NCBI RefSeq assembly: GCF_019599545.1
Contig: NZ_JAIEZV010000001.1
Coordinates: 1 to 64,000, forward strand
Origin: Halobacillus sp. Nhm2S1
Lineage (GTDB): Bacteria > Bacillota > Bacilli > Bacillales > Halobacillaceae
Reading direction: 5' to 3'
Length of the DNA: 64,000 nt
A model generated the notes under the pieces. The model had not been told where the DNA came from, did no database searches, and saw only the letters and a program-made list of their open reading frames with translations. Positions 1-9,177 of this stretch are shown here, in pieces; positions within the stretch are counted from its first letter, which is position 1; each line of letters begins with the position of its first letter. The position numbers and the translations under genes are program-made.

Positions 1-110
1 TTACCTATAAGGTAATAAGATCCCTCAGAGACGATGAGGTTGATAGGTCCGAGGTGGAAGCGTGGTGACACGTGGAGCTGACGGATACTAATGGATCGAT
101 GACTTATCTA
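1..110 (+). rRNA. 23S ribosomal RNA, 3' end (partial)
   Basis: The first ~110 bases match the conserved 3' terminal part of Firmicute 23S rRNA, including the stretch GAGGTTGATAGGTCCGAGG and the run ACGTGGAGCTGACGGATACTAAT that forms the last helices. The 5' part lies outside the window. It is followed by a tRNA and 5S rRNA in the usual operon order. The exact 3' end is estimated to within a few bases. Confidence 0.95.
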
Positions 111-245
111 TCTGATTATAATCATTCGTGAAGAACGTTGCTTTTCATAAAAGATGTTTCCTTATCCAGTTTTGAGGGTTCACCTGAACTTATGGGAATA
201 AAAAAATTTTCATATTATGGGAGCAAATAAAGTTTCCCACATTAT

Positions 246-322
<77 letters not shown>

Positions 323-399
323 ATTATTTTCTATAAACCTCCATAATAAGTGAAAACAGTGATACTAGTTTTGTGGGTTTACTTCAAACTTTATATTGA

Positions 400-512
400 T
401 GTGGTGGTGAAGGCGAAGAGGTCACACCTGTTCCCATGCCGAACACAGCAGTTAAGCTCTTCAGCGCCGATGGTAGTCGGGTTTACCCCCGTGAGAGTAG
501 GACGCCGCCACA
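400..512 (+). rRNA. 5S ribosomal RNA
   Basis: The segment contains the 5S hallmarks: the terminal stem GTGGTGG pairing with CCGCCAC, the box CGAAGAGGTCACACC, CCCATGCCGAACAC and TTAAGCTCTTCAGCGCCGATGG. Length is about 113 nt, as usual. It closes the rRNA operon and is followed by a terminator hairpin. Confidence 0.95.
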
Positions 513-520
513 TTATCCAT

Positions 521-556
521 TAGCCCTTCAGGATTCATCTCCTGAAGGGTTTATTG
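521..556 (+). terminator. Terminator of the rRNA operon
   Basis: An inverted repeat, CCCTTCAGG and CCTGAAGGG around an 8-nt loop, is followed by a T-rich tail. It lies 10 bases after the 5S gene. Confidence 0.8.
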
Positions 557-1169
557 TATTCTCATTTTGGTGTAGAGGGAGAGCCAGCAAAAAGTGCTTG
601 CCCCCCAAAAAGTGTTAACGTGATGGGAGTCAGGCACCTTTAATAAAGGCTGAATTTCATCTTCGGCAGCCTTGAGTTTAGTCGGAAAGAGAAGCTACAT
701 ATTTAGCATTCCATAAATAATTAACAAAGAGGAAGTGTCTCCTTTGAGGCGCTTCTTTTTTTATAGATACGGGATCTCTTATAGAAGAGTCCGATTGAAA
801 AGGTAGTATGGTCTGTATTCATTTGAATGACGTTATCGAAGAATCTCTGACATTATTACTCTCTGTCTTCTCATGTATAATGGGAAGTAACTAAATTAAG
901 AAAATAAATGTGATTCGTATGAAAGAGGAAATGACTTTGCTAAGGGATCGTTTGAACTATTTGAGCTGAGATAATTTCCCGGTTAGGATGCTTAAAGAAT
1001 TGAAGCGCGGTGACGGTTCATGCGCTTCAATTCTTGATTTATGAACACATAAAATATAGCATTTTTCCAAATAGAACACACCATTCATGTAGACGGACGT
1101 GACTGAAATGAGGAAGCACATGATCAGCCCCTCACTTCAGAGGAGATAGAAGAGAGAGGAGATATAAAG
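557..1169. other. Intergenic region without a gene, several hairpins
   Basis: No supported reading frame was found. The region holds the dispersed repeat at 592-640. A terminator-like hairpin lies at 732-763 (GAAGTGTCTC / GAGGCGCTTC plus a T run). A perfect 13-bp hairpin lies at 995-1034, with arms AGAATTGAAGCGC and GCGCTTCAATTCT. The last 60 bases carry the RBS of the next gene. Both hairpins contain a GCGCTTC arm related to those at 2510 and 23346. Confidence 0.5.
592..640. repeat. Dispersed imperfect inverted repeat, copy 1
   Basis: The left arm AGTGCTTGCCCCCC and right arm TGGGAGTCAGGCACCT pair imperfectly around a spacer of about 17 nt. Related copies lie at 19788-19840 and 23237-23284. 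All three are intergenic, share the core GTGCCTG(A)CCCC / GGGGTCAGGCAC and contain no reading frame. It looks like a short non-coding interspersed hairpin; its function is unknown to me. Confidence 0.6.
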
Positions 1170-2237
1170 TTGAAAAAACTCTTAGCGTTATCAATGACTG
1201 TCTTCTTTTTAATAACAGGTTGCTCTGATCATTCGGGCGATAATAAACAGGAAGAATCGCCACTACCTGCTGAAGGTTTGGAAGTTATTGCAGATAACCT
1301 GGAAGTTCCGTGGTCCATCGAAAAAAGGGAAGATACCTTTTATTTAACAGAAAGATCAGGGAACATTGTCAAAATAGAAGATGGGGAAGTACAAAGGCAA
1401 AGAGTAGAGCTTGAAGAAGATGTATCCACAGCTTCAGAGGCAGGATTGCTTGGTTTTGTTCTTGCCCCTGACTTTTCCGAATCGAACCTTGCCTATGCCT
1501 ATTACACGTATGAAGATGGTGAAGAACAATTTAATCGTATCGTAACGCTTCGGTTGGGAGATCGTGTATGGAGAGAAGAGGATCTGCTTCTTGACCAAAT
1601 CCCCAGTGGTACTTACCATCATGGAGGAAGACTTAAAATCGGCCCTGATGAAAAACTCTTTGCTACAGCTGGGGATGCTTCTGATCCTGAAATAGCACAA
1701 GACCTAGATTCATTAGGTGGAAAAATTTTAAGAATGAATACGGATGGATCGATCCCAGATGATAACCCATTTGCGGGTTCCTATGTTTATAGCCGTGGAC
1801 ATCGCAACCCTCAAGGGATGACTTGGTTGTCAGATGGTACGATGTATGCAAGTGAACACGGGAATAATGCAAACGATGAGATTAATTTGATTGAAGCTGG
1901 TCAAAATTACGGTTGGCCGGTTATAGAAGGCTCTGAAGAACAAGAGGGAATGGTTTCGCCTCGATTCACTTCTGGAGACAACTTCACCTGGGCACCTTCT
2001 GGAATGGACAATTTTGAAGGGAAAATGTTTGTTGCAGCATTAAGGGGTTCGGCCGTTTTAGAATTTAATCTTGAAACAGGTGAATACCGTGAAGTGATCA
2101 CTGGTCTTGGAAGGATTCGCGATGTACAGATTAAGGATAAGGATCTTTATTTCATTAGTAATAATACAGATGGGCGTGGCGATCCACAGGAAAATGATGA
2201 CAAGCTGTATAGAATTTCACTCTCAGATCTGGATTAA
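1170..2237 (+). CDS. PQQ-dependent sugar dehydrogenase family lipoprotein
   Basis: This is a 355-aa protein with a lipoprotein signal peptide: a KK start, a hydrophobic core and the lipobox LITGC with Cys18. The mature part is a GSDH/sorbosone dehydrogenase-type beta-propeller. The sequence shows its signatures in order: VPWSIE, YHHGGRLKIGPD (with the expected catalytic His), TAGDASD, RGHRNPQGM, SEHGNNANDEINLI and NYGWP. Relatives oxidise aldose sugars with PQQ and calcium outside the membrane. No PQQ synthesis gene is seen here, so the natural cofactor and substrate are open. The start is TTG at 1170, with GAGAGGAG about 8 bases upstream. It appears monocistronic. Confidence 0.85.
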   Translation: MKKLLALSMTVFFLITGCSDHSGDNKQEESPLPAEGLEVIADNLEVPWSIEKREDTFYLTERSGNIVKIEDGEVQRQRVELEEDVSTASEAGLLGFVLAPDFSESNLAYAYYTYEDGEEQFNRIVTLRLGDRVWREEDLLLDQIPSGTYHHGGRLKIGPDEKLFATAGDASDPEIAQDLDSLGGKILRMNTDGSIPDDNPFAGSYVYSRGHRNPQGMTWLSDGTMYASEHGNNANDEINLIEAGQNYGWPVIEGSEEQEGMVSPRFTSGDNFTWAPSGMDNFEGKMFVAALRGSAVLEFNLETGEYREVITGLGRIRDVQIKDKDLYFISNNTDGRGDPQENDDKLYRISLSDLD

Positions 2238-2662
2238 CGACTGAAAAGTAACCGATTGAAATTGCTCGATATAAAGAGCAATTCAGTTACAATCGCTCTT
2301 TTACTTTTACAACGGAAGATAGACGGATGGTCGTGCTTTGATCCATGGAACAAAGGATGTGACAGAAGCAAAGACGTTCTACCATAGGTATTTTGGCTAA
2401 TAGCAAATCTCTTGAATGGCTGCATTCAATCTAGCAGAGTAAGGGTCAGAGACGGAAACGAGAGGAATCCACTTTAATAAGAGGACATTTAAATTATTAG
2501 TTATGTATAAAAGAGCGCTTCACTTATGAAGCGCTCTTTCTCTAAGGCGAATGTCCAGTAGGATTTTTTCATACTAAGCTCTTTCCGAAATAAATGGAAA
2601 AGAATGAAAAAAGCGAGATTTGGAAATAATATATAAAATTACTTCTTCGGAGCTGAAAGTAG
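2238..2662. other. Intergenic region with two hairpins, no gene
   Basis: A hairpin (ATTGCTC / GAGCAAT) follows the sugar dehydrogenase gene at about 2258-2283. A strong terminator-like hairpin lies at 2510-2541 (AAAGAGCGCTTC / GAAGCGCTCTTT, then TCTCT). The second has a near-identical copy at 23346-23379. Nothing else is supported. Confidence 0.5.
2510..2541. terminator. Terminator-like hairpin, repeated in the window
   Basis: The perfect arms AAAGAGCGCTTC and GAAGCGCTCTTT surround a 6-nt loop and are followed by TCTCT. Both strands end in A or T runs, so it could terminate in either direction. The same arms and TCTCT tail recur at 23346-23379, with only the loop changed. Confidence 0.65.
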
Positions 2663-2776
2663 ATGGCATTAAACTCTTTCCTGTCCAATGATAGCTTGCT
2701 GGGTCCGATCATTCTGTTTTTTACTTTTGCTGGTTTAGCAGGTCTTTTTTATCTTTCCTTCTTTAAAAACAAGTAA
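2663..2776 (+). CDS. Small single-span membrane protein (37 aa)
   Basis: A 37-aa frame starts at ATG 2663, with GGAG ten bases upstream. It has a polar N-terminus (MALNSFLSND), one hydrophobic segment of about 20 residues rich in F, L, G and A, and the basic tail FFKNK. I do not recognise a family. Coding status rests on the RBS and the clean membrane profile. It could be a chance frame. Confidence 0.45.
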   Translation: MALNSFLSNDSLLGPIILFFTFAGLAGLFYLSFFKNK

Positions 2777-2790
2777 TGGGAGGGGCACAT

Positions 2791-2940
2791 CTAGAGTAAG
2801 GAGTGGAGTTGATTGAGAAGTTTATCCAACTTTTGAGATATATATAAAACTTCCTCATCGTCTGCTCCACTTAAATAGGCATCATACAATTCATGTCGAA
2901 CAGATTCTATTTTTTCTTCTAACTTTGAAATATCATCCAT
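2791..2940 (-). CDS. Spo0E-like sporulation regulatory aspartyl phosphatase
   Basis: This 49-aa protein has the Spo0E family layout: two short helices and the signature ISQKLDKLLNQ (S-x-x-x-D), where the Asp region contacts the phosphorylated receiver. Family members dephosphorylate Spo0A~P and delay sporulation. The start is ATG at 2940 (MDDISKLEEK). A GGAGG lies at the right distance, whereas the 14 codons upstream have no RBS. It is monocistronic and lies upstream of two receiver genes on the same strand. Whether they act together is not shown. Confidence 0.8.
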   Translation of the reverse strand: MDDISKLEEKIESVRHELYDAYLSGADDEEVLYISQKLDKLLNQLHSLL

Positions 2941-3133
2941 ATTTAATCCTCCGCCCATGATTTTACAACTAAAGGTTAACACATGTCTTTACAAAATCCT
3001 TTCATTTTGATTGATTTTATAGTGGCAGTTTGAAACAGGTAAAACGTCCCAGGGTATAATTCCTAATCTTGGGTTTTAGAGGAAAGACGTAAAAGCTCAA
3101 AGAATACATCTCTAACCAGTAGGGTGAAATGGG

Positions 3134-3502
3134 TTACTCTATCATCACTGTTTTCAGCCTGGTGATAACGGTTGGTAGGCGCTCAAAATAAGGTTTCTGT
3201 ATGAAGTCATAGGCTCCATGCTTAGCAAATTTGTCAATTGTGAATGCATCTCCTAGAGAGGAACAGACAATGACCCTCACGTCAGGGTTAATCCTCTTTA
3301 ATTGAATGAGGATCTGCAGTCCATTCATCTTAGGTAAGACAAAGTCTAGTATGACTAGGTGGGGGCTATGAATCTTATATTCAATAATCCCTTCCATTCC
3401 GTTCGCAGCTTCAGCGATCACTTGAATGGATTCGACTTTTAATACCTTTTTCAACCATGATCTCACCAAGGAAGAATCATCAATAATTAGTGCGTTAATC
3501 AT
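3134..3502 (-). CDS. CheY-like single-domain response regulator 1
   Basis: This 122-aa protein is a stand-alone receiver domain with no output domain. It has the acidic pair IDDSS (D8-D9), the phospho-acceptor Asp in HLVILDFVLPKMNG (about residue 53), the switch Ser in IVCSS and the conserved Lys in DFIQKP. Single-domain receivers pass phosphate or bind partners, as CheY and Spo0F do. No kinase is nearby. A paralogue is encoded 287 bases upstream on the same strand (3789-4145), sharing the PK(A)QVIVCS-type and DFIQKP segments. This copy keeps all catalytic residues. Confidence 0.85.
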   Translation of the reverse strand: MINALIIDDSSLVRSWLKKVLKVESIQVIAEAANGMEGIIEYKIHSPHLVILDFVLPKMNGLQILIQLKRINPDVRVIVCSSLGDAFTIDKFAKHGAYDFIQKPYFERLPTVITRLKTVMIE

Positions 3503-3622
3503 ACATTCGCCCTTACGTCTTTTCTTTTTATACCCCTTTATTGTTCACCCTTCTGTTACCTTACCCAATGAAATTATCTTAGTATAGTAAAATCGACTCG
3601 GATGCACGTGTTTTTAAGCAAA

Positions 3623-3650
3623 GAAAAAAGCCAGAGCAAAACTCTGGCGA
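3623..3650 (-). terminator. Terminator, minus strand
   Basis: On the minus strand a GCCAGAG / CTCTGGC hairpin is followed by TTTTTT. It is the second of two terminators downstream of the 3789-4145 gene. Confidence 0.65.
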
Positions 3651-3743
3651 AACTAAGAGAGGGACTCATCGCATTAGCTAGATGTAAGGGATGTATGTGA
3701 GAGTCACCTTCTACATTATGGGCAGGGAACGAACATTTATACA

Positions 3744-3775
3744 TAAAAAAAGCCAGTGTATGGAAATACACTGAC
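3744..3775 (-). terminator. Terminator of the 3789-4145 gene
   Basis: On the minus strand a GTCAGTGTA / TACACTGGC hairpin with one mismatch is followed by a run of seven T. It lies 14 bases after the stop codon. Confidence 0.7.
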
Positions 3776-3788
3776 AAGTAAGGGTGAT

Positions 3789-4145
3789 TTATCTATGATC
3801 TAATTTTTCTATAGCTGGAGACAATCTATGGAGAAGTGGCTTTTGAATGAAGTCGATCACTCCTATAGAGGCACACTGGTCAAGTAATTGGATGTCACTG
3901 TGTTCAGAGCATACAATCACCTGTGCTTTTGGGTGCTTACTGCGGAGTTCCTTTAGATATTTTAGACCTTGCATAACTGAGATTTGAACATCCATAAGCA
4001 CTAGATCTGGTTGATAGCGATCATACAGTGAGAGGACTTCCGTGCCATTTTCAGTTTCCGCCAAAACTGTATAGGAGTGTCTCTCTAATATACTTTTCAA
4101 TCTTAGTTTATCTCGAGTATTATCTATTAGTATTGCAGTTGGCAT
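3789..4145 (-). CDS. CheY-like single-domain response regulator 2 (degenerate acidic pair)
   Basis: This 118-aa receiver-only protein is paralogous to the 3134-3502 gene. The phospho-acceptor Asp (LVLMDVQ), the switch Ser (VIVCSEHS) and the Lys (DFIQKP) are present. However, the acidic pair near the N-terminus reads IDN, so one metal-binding Asp is replaced by Asn. In receivers this often lowers Mg2+-dependent phosphorylation; here that is inference. It is separated from its paralogue by two terminators, so the pair is probably transcribed separately. No cognate kinase or output gene is visible. Confidence 0.8.
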   Translation of the reverse strand: MPTAILIDNTRDKLRLKSILERHSYTVLAETENGTEVLSLYDRYQPDLVLMDVQISVMQGLKYLKELRSKHPKAQVIVCSEHSDIQLLDQCASIGVIDFIQKPLLHRLSPAIEKLDHR

Positions 4146-4442
4146 ATGATCTTCCTTACGTCCATTGGTCTCCCTAACCCTAGCCTTATACCTGTGTCTA
4201 TAGTCACCCCAGACTTATCATATCAGAGTTGGTTCTATGAGGATAGGTGAAAGCCGTGAGTTGCTCTTAACCTATACAATACGAGGGCAGTTGAAATCGG
4301 AACTAATGAATACAAGGCCAGGGGGATTAGGGTGGAAGAAAGATTAATGGATAGTCGATTCCCAACTGGTAATCCCTTAAATGTATGGCGTTTTATGTTA
4401 ATCTATTCCGAGTAGAGAAAATGTAATTCTAGGAGGGGAAAT

Positions 4443-4940
4443 ATGATTAATACATGGAGCCTATTACAATGGGTAAACGTAGCAGCGTTAATAACCCTTA
4501 TTATGCTGTTCGAAAAAATGGGGTACATGCTCTTTGATGCGTTCTTATCAAATGGCTCTTCTATCATGATGCAAATCTATTTTGCTGTAGCGATTTTGTT
4601 AACGGTCAGCTTCAATTATATTTGGATCTATTGTCAGCTAAAGAAAAGCAACATGAATATATTTCAAAATAAATTTTGGAGAAACGGAATAAAAGTATTT
4701 GGTCTCTCCCTAGTGATTCTTATATTTGCCATATTATTATTTGGATTTACTGGTGACATCTTTACCTTAGTTGAGCAACATCGTTGGATCATGTATTTGA
4801 TGGCTGTCCTCTTCATTTCTATTACCTATTTTATGATGCTTTGTATCGTTTCTAAATTTGAAAACTCTCCCTTTTCCATAATTAAAATGAGTTTCTACGC
4901 GACTTCAATCATGCTTGTCATCTCCATTTTTATGATGTGA
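4443..4940 (+). CDS. Hypothetical membrane protein (165 aa)
   Basis: An integral membrane protein with about five hydrophobic segments (roughly residues 10-30, 42-63, 82-103, 114-134 and 146-164), joined by short basic loops such as CQLKKSN and WRNGIK. No family motif is recognised. ATG 4443 is preceded by AGGAGGGG at good spacing. It is monocistronic as far as can be seen. The flanking intergenic stretches (4146-4442 and 4941-5237) hold no further gene. Confidence 0.7.
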   Translation: MINTWSLLQWVNVAALITLIMLFEKMGYMLFDAFLSNGSSIMMQIYFAVAILLTVSFNYIWIYCQLKKSNMNIFQNKFWRNGIKVFGLSLVILIFAILLFGFTGDIFTLVEQHRWIMYLMAVLFISITYFMMLCIVSKFENSPFSIIKMSFYATSIMLVISIFMM

Positions 4941-5237
4941 CTGAACTCGACAAAAAGTAAGCCGAAAGCGTGGCTTGCTTATATGATTGAATCTAATTGG
5001 AAGTTGTTCGTGACAACAGTTTCATATAGCCCTGTTAAATTTTTCGCTAAACAATCTGAAAACGATCATAAATGGTAAGCAGATGAGGATAATAAATTCC
5101 TAGGTAATAATGGAAGGCGAATCTAGGGGGAATCACATTTAATACAATCGACTCATTTTTATAAAGAGGGTTTGTTCCCGAATGTGTTCATTGGTATAAT
5201 GTTCCTCTATGTCTAAAATATTCAACGGGGTGAACGG

Positions 5238-5489
5238 ATGAGATTTAATGCACTGCAATTCAATAATAAACGAATGGAACTTTCTGGGCAGTGTTTTCAA
5301 AGAATCGATGGTTCTTTAATCATAGAATTAAATGCAAGGATCCCCTTTGAAGAGGTAAGCAGGTTAACGTCAGAGTCCATTTCCTACTTATGGGTAGGAA
5401 GGCCTCATGGAGAAAAGTGGTACGTACATAGTGGTCCATTTCGGATGAAAGAACAATGGGGAATAATTATTCTTACACCTGAACAATAA
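5238..5489 (+). CDS. Hypothetical protein (83 aa)
   Basis: A small soluble protein with alternating hydrophobic and polar strands, for example the ELSGQCFQRIDGSLIIELNA and WGIIILTPEQ segments, which suggests a beta-rich fold. The start ATG 5238 follows a GGGGTGA sequence. No family is recognised. A strong terminator follows about 100 bases downstream. Confidence 0.55.
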   Translation: MRFNALQFNNKRMELSGQCFQRIDGSLIIELNARIPFEEVSRLTSESISYLWVGRPHGEKWYVHSGPFRMKEQWGIIILTPEQ

Positions 5490-5589
5490 TCATTCTTCCT
5501 CTTGTAGGGAAAAAGCAATCCAGGCTTCTTTTTCAAAAGGAAATGGTTGTACCTTGTAATCATTTGGCTTTCCATTAAGAAACCAACGA

Positions 5590-5622
5590 ACCCATCTTTC
5601 TTTAGATGGGTTCTTTTATATT
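5590..5622 (+). terminator. Terminator between convergent genes
   Basis: A GAACCCATCT / AGATGGGTTC hairpin with a 4-nt loop is followed by TTTTATATTT. It also ends exactly where the minus-strand broken gene stops. Confidence 0.75.
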
Positions 5623-5793
5623 TAAACAAGGAGCTCAAAACCTTCAACATCATCACCAAGTACTTCAGGTATTTCCTCCTCGTGGTGCTTTGATGTGACG
5701 AGTACTGAATTCCGCCCGTACTCGATTGCTTTTTTTCTTACCCGTAGCCTCATTCATTTTTATTCTCATAACATCTTCATTGTAAAAGATCAT
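5622..5793 (-). pseudogene. Frameshifted small gene (about 56 aa after repair)
   Basis: Read on the minus strand, two overlapping frames join at a run of seven A (plus-strand T run 5730-5736). The first gives MIFYNEDVMRIKMNEATGKK. Removing one A lets it continue as KAIEYGRNSVLVTSKHHEEE and on to a GDDVEGFELLV end followed by TAA. The repaired product is a compact acidic protein of 56 aa. I do not recognise it. It has no strong RBS, which fits a decaying gene, but an indel error in a homopolymer is equally possible. Confidence 0.5.
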
Positions 5794-6053
5794 CACCTGT
5801 AGAACTTAACAAACCTCTCGACGATTTCTCGCTCTAAATCAGACTACATCTTTATCTAAAAAAACGTTGTTGGAAAAGGGCTTCTGAAAATGCCTGCTCT
5901 ATAAAAGTGATGGTATTATTTTGTAGGTTTTTAGGTCTTTTTTACTTAAATGACTATACTTGGTCTGATTCCCTTAAAAAGGCGGTAGTACGGACGATAT
6001 ATAAGAAGTGCCAAATAAATTTTTGTAATATAACAATGAGGAGGCATAACTTT

Positions 6054-7181
6054 ATGCTTATCACCGACGGAAAAATTGTATCACCAGTCCTAGTCCAAAC
6101 CGCCCTATTCAATCATATTCCTATATATTACTTGAATGATCAAAGGCCCTTGAATTTGGAGGTGGGTTCGAAAGTGTTAACGACTTCTGAAGACTGTTTA
6201 GATCTTTTGGAATTTAACGATCGTCATCATCCAAATGTTAGAGCTTCAAAGTTAGTTAAAAATAAAGCTGAATTTAGAAGGATCGCGTCTTCCATTAATC
6301 CGCATTTCTTTTATCGTTTGTTGAATATAGACGAGTTAATAAAAATGGATAAGGAATCGATTCCATTTCCTGTCGTCATTAAACCAAATAAAGGATATGG
6401 AAGTGTAGGCGTTTATATAGTGAAAGAGGAAAAGGATTGGGACCAGGCCGTCCAGGATCTCTCCTGTGACATTTTATTAGCGAAGAACTTATATTCTGAC
6501 ACGGTCGTAGACAGCGATCAAATCATTATCGAAGAATGGATACAAGGCCAGGAGTTTGCTTTAGACTGCTATTACGATCAAGAGGGTGAACCTGTCATCC
6601 TGAATATCCTCAAAAGACGCTTTGTTGATGATCAGGATACATCAGATCGGATTTATTACACGTCCAGCGGGATTATGGAAGAAGTAAAAGACGAATCCAT
6701 AGAGTATCTTCGGCGGTTGAATAAAGAATTAGGATTAAGGAATTATCCTTTCCATATAGAGGTTCGAGAGTCAGATAAAGGGATGATTCCAATTGAACTG
6801 AATCCTCTTCGTTTTGCTGGAATCGGCACCACGGATGTCAGCTACCATGCCTATGGTATAAACGCTTCTGAAAATTATTATTTAGATAGGAAACCTGATT
6901 GGGGGCCGATTATAAATCGTGAGGATCAATCTCTGTATGGATTCTTCTGTGCTGAAGTACCCAATGATATAAGTATCAATCTTGTAGAGCATATCGACCA
7001 CGACTCGCTTAGAAAAGAATTTAGTGAGGTGCTTGAATACAGAATCATTGAGTCTTCTACAGATCGTACGTTTGCTGTGATATTTTTTAAAGCGGAAGAT
7101 TTAGAAGAAATCGATCGACTATTACAGCTGGACTTATCCCTGTACATGAATTTGAAGACGGAAAAAGAGGCGATTAAATGA
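6054..7181 (+). CDS. ATP-grasp domain protein
   Basis: This 375-aa soluble protein has an ATP-grasp core. [17 protein letters not shown] (about residues 103-119) is the ATP-binding lysine and glycine-rich loop, and [14 protein letters not shown] is the adenine-binding strand. The metal-binding end is IEVRES...[11 protein letters not shown]. Family members join a carboxylate to an amine or thiol using ATP. The substrate cannot be deduced. ATG 6054 is chosen because GAGGAGG lies just upstream; the 49 upstream codons have no RBS. Its stop overlaps the start of the chemoreceptor gene (ATGA), so the two are translationally coupled. Confidence 0.75.
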   Translation: MLITDGKIVSPVLVQTALFNHIPIYYLNDQRPLNLEVGSKVLTTSEDCLDLLEFNDRHHPNVRASKLVKNKAEFRRIASSINPHFFYRLLNIDELIKMDKESIPFPVVIKPNKGYGSVGVYIVKEEKDWDQAVQDLSCDILLAKNLYSDTVVDSDQIIIEEWIQGQEFALDCYYDQEGEPVILNILKRRFVDDQDTSDRIYYTSSGIMEEVKDESIEYLRRLNKELGLRNYPFHIEVRESDKGMIPIELNPLRFAGIGTTDVSYHAYGINASENYYLDRKPDWGPIINREDQSLYGFFCAEVPNDISINLVEHIDHDSLRKEFSEVLEYRIIESSTDRTFAVIFFKAEDLEEIDRLLQLDLSLYMNLKTEKEAIK

Positions 7182-8881
7182 AGAAGTTCACCTCACTGAA
7201 TCTTAAGAAGTCTCTAAAGTCACAACTGTTTTTGAGCTTCATTACACCGATCCTGATCTTAGGGGGATTGGTTTTTGTATTCGTGAAGCTGCTTTCTTCA
7301 CATATTATTGATGACTATGTTCTTCCTCAGTTTGAACAAATTCTTCAAACAAACGGGGAGGAGTTGGTTCGTACAATTGATGCCGAAAATGTGAATGCGG
7401 TTATCGATAATCCTGATGGGAACCATTCGGCATTGATCAACTCGTTGGATGCATTCATGGAAGGGAAAGACCGTCTTGAATATGCTTATATACTGACTAA
7501 AGAAAATGAGAAGGATTACATCGTAAGCTTGAATGGGACGGAGGACCTGATGATGGAGTCTCCTTTTACTAGTGAACAAAGCCAAGCGTTCACTAATAAT
7601 GAGATGGTCGTAACCTCTATATATGAAGACGAATGGGGCGTACACAAATCCATTTTTCTTCCTTTAGAGGGCACAGATGCTATTGTAGGCCTTGATATGA
7701 GTACCCAATTCGTGAACGATCTACAAAGCACCATTAACCTGTTCCTGGGTGCTTTTTTAATGGTAGCTTTATTGTTAGGCGCTTTGTTCGCTTATATCTT
7801 CGGGAATAAATTGAACAAATCGATAACATCTATACTGAAGTCGGTGAAGCGAGTAAGTGATGGGGACTTAACGGAAGAAGTTAAGGTAGATCGTGAAGAC
7901 GAGATCGGCCAGCTGGCTGAATCAATAAATGAGATGACTCACAACTTACGCTCTTTAGTGACAGGTGTGCTCGGCTCTTCTAACCAAGTGACGGCTCAGA
8001 GCGAAGAATTGACGCAATCCGCAAGCGAAGTGACGGAGGGGAGTCAACAGGTCGCGTCTACGATGCAGGAAATCTCTTCAGGAGCTGAGTCGCAGGCTGA
8101 CAGCGCCACAGACTTGTCGGAGATCATGAAAGACTTTGTTGGCAAAATTGATGATGCCAACCAAAACGGTAAAAATATTTCCTTGACTTCAAAAGAGATT
8201 CTTACTCTTACAGATGAAGGACAGAAAATGATGCAGCAATCCGTCGCCCAGATGAATACCATCAATAGTATCGTAAGAGAATCGGTGGATAAAGTAAGTG
8301 GGTTAGACCAACAATCCCAGGAAGTTACTAAACTTGTGCAAGTCATTGAAAACATTGCGGATCAAACCAACCTGCTTTCCCTCAATGCGGCGATTGAAGC
8401 AGCTAGAGCTGGTGAACACGGCAAAGGGTTTGCTGTCGTAGCAGATGAAGTGCGGAAGTTAGCGGAACAAGTAACAAGTTCCATCGGTGATATCACCACA
8501 ATCGTTGACAATATCAAAACGGAATCAAGTGGTGTGGCCAAAGCTCTAAGTACGGGGTACAAAGAGGTGGAAGAAGGTTCCAGACAAATTGAACAAACGG
8601 GTCAAACCTTTAGTCATATTCATAACTCTGTCAGTGACATGGCCGAGAGAATACAGGATATATCCACCCACTTAATTGCGGTTGCTGACCATAGTAAAAA
8701 AATGGATACTTCTATTGAAGAAATTGCTTCCGTTTCGGAAGAGTCCGCCGCTGGTGTACAGCAGGTGGCTGCCTCGACTCAACAAAGCATCAGTTCTATG
8801 GAAGAGGTGTCCAACAGCGCGCGTCAGTTGTCAGAATTAGCTGATGAGTTAAATGAGCAAGTACGTCGGTTTAATGTTTAA
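7178..8881 (+). CDS. Methyl-accepting chemotaxis protein
   Basis: This 567-aa transmembrane chemoreceptor has TM1 at about residues 17-40, an extracellular sensor of about 145 aa (Cache-like by position and length) and TM2 at about 186-210. A HAMP domain (about 211-265) and a long cytoplasmic helical hairpin follow. The hairpin tip has the near-invariant core [20 protein letters not shown], which binds CheA and CheW. Methylation helices rich in E, Q and A flank it. The start ATG overlaps the ATP-grasp stop by 4 bases. It ends with a terminator. The coupling to an ATP-grasp gene is unusual. Confidence 0.92.
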   Translation: MKKFTSLNLKKSLKSQLFLSFITPILILGGLVFVFVKLLSSHIIDDYVLPQFEQILQTNGEELVRTIDAENVNAVIDNPDGNHSALINSLDAFMEGKDRLEYAYILTKENEKDYIVSLNGTEDLMMESPFTSEQSQAFTNNEMVVTSIYEDEWGVHKSIFLPLEGTDAIVGLDMSTQFVNDLQSTINLFLGAFLMVALLLGALFAYIFGNKLNKSITSILKSVKRVSDGDLTEEVKVDREDEIGQLAESINEMTHNLRSLVTGVLGSSNQVTAQSEELTQSASEVTEGSQQVASTMQEISSGAESQADSATDLSEIMKDFVGKIDDANQNGKNISLTSKEILTLTDEGQKMMQQSVAQMNTINSIVRESVDKVSGLDQQSQEVTKLVQVIENIADQTNLLSLNAAIEAARAGEHGKGFAVVADEVRKLAEQVTSSIGDITTIVDNIKTESSGVAKALSTGYKEVEEGSRQIEQTGQTFSHIHNSVSDMAERIQDISTHLIAVADHSKKMDTSIEEIASVSEESAAGVQQVAASTQQSISSMEEVSNSARQLSELADELNEQVRRFNV

Positions 8882-8960
8882 GATTTATTAGTTGATTGAC
8901 TTAAAATGGAGGAATTAAATTTGAGCGAATGATTAGGGCCATCAATTGAATTAGGAATAA

Positions 8961-9003
8961 GAGTGGGGCAGAGGGTTTGTTACAACTGCCTCACTTTTTT
9001 TTG
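8961..9003 (+). terminator. Terminator of the ATP-grasp/chemoreceptor operon
   Basis: A GTGGGGCAG / CTGCCTCAC hairpin (one wobble) is followed by TTTTTTTT. Confidence 0.75.
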
Positions 9004-9177
9004 ATTTCAACAGCACTTTGTTTTTTCTGTTATGGTGGATCAAATAAAAGCGGTAGTGAAGTCAATGGTCAGGTACACCAAAAAACGGGTGAAAAGCTCA
9101 AATTAAAAAGGAAAGAATCGTATATCACTTAATATAATGGAAGGAGAGTTCAAAGACTAATTCAGAGGAGGTTGTCA

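Noticed and set aside
436-618. 60-codon open frame over the 5S gene
   Set aside because: Lies within 5S rRNA and its terminator.
3500-3790. Possible riboswitch between the two receiver genes
   Set aside because: Only two simple terminators are recognisable; no known aptamer consensus was matched.
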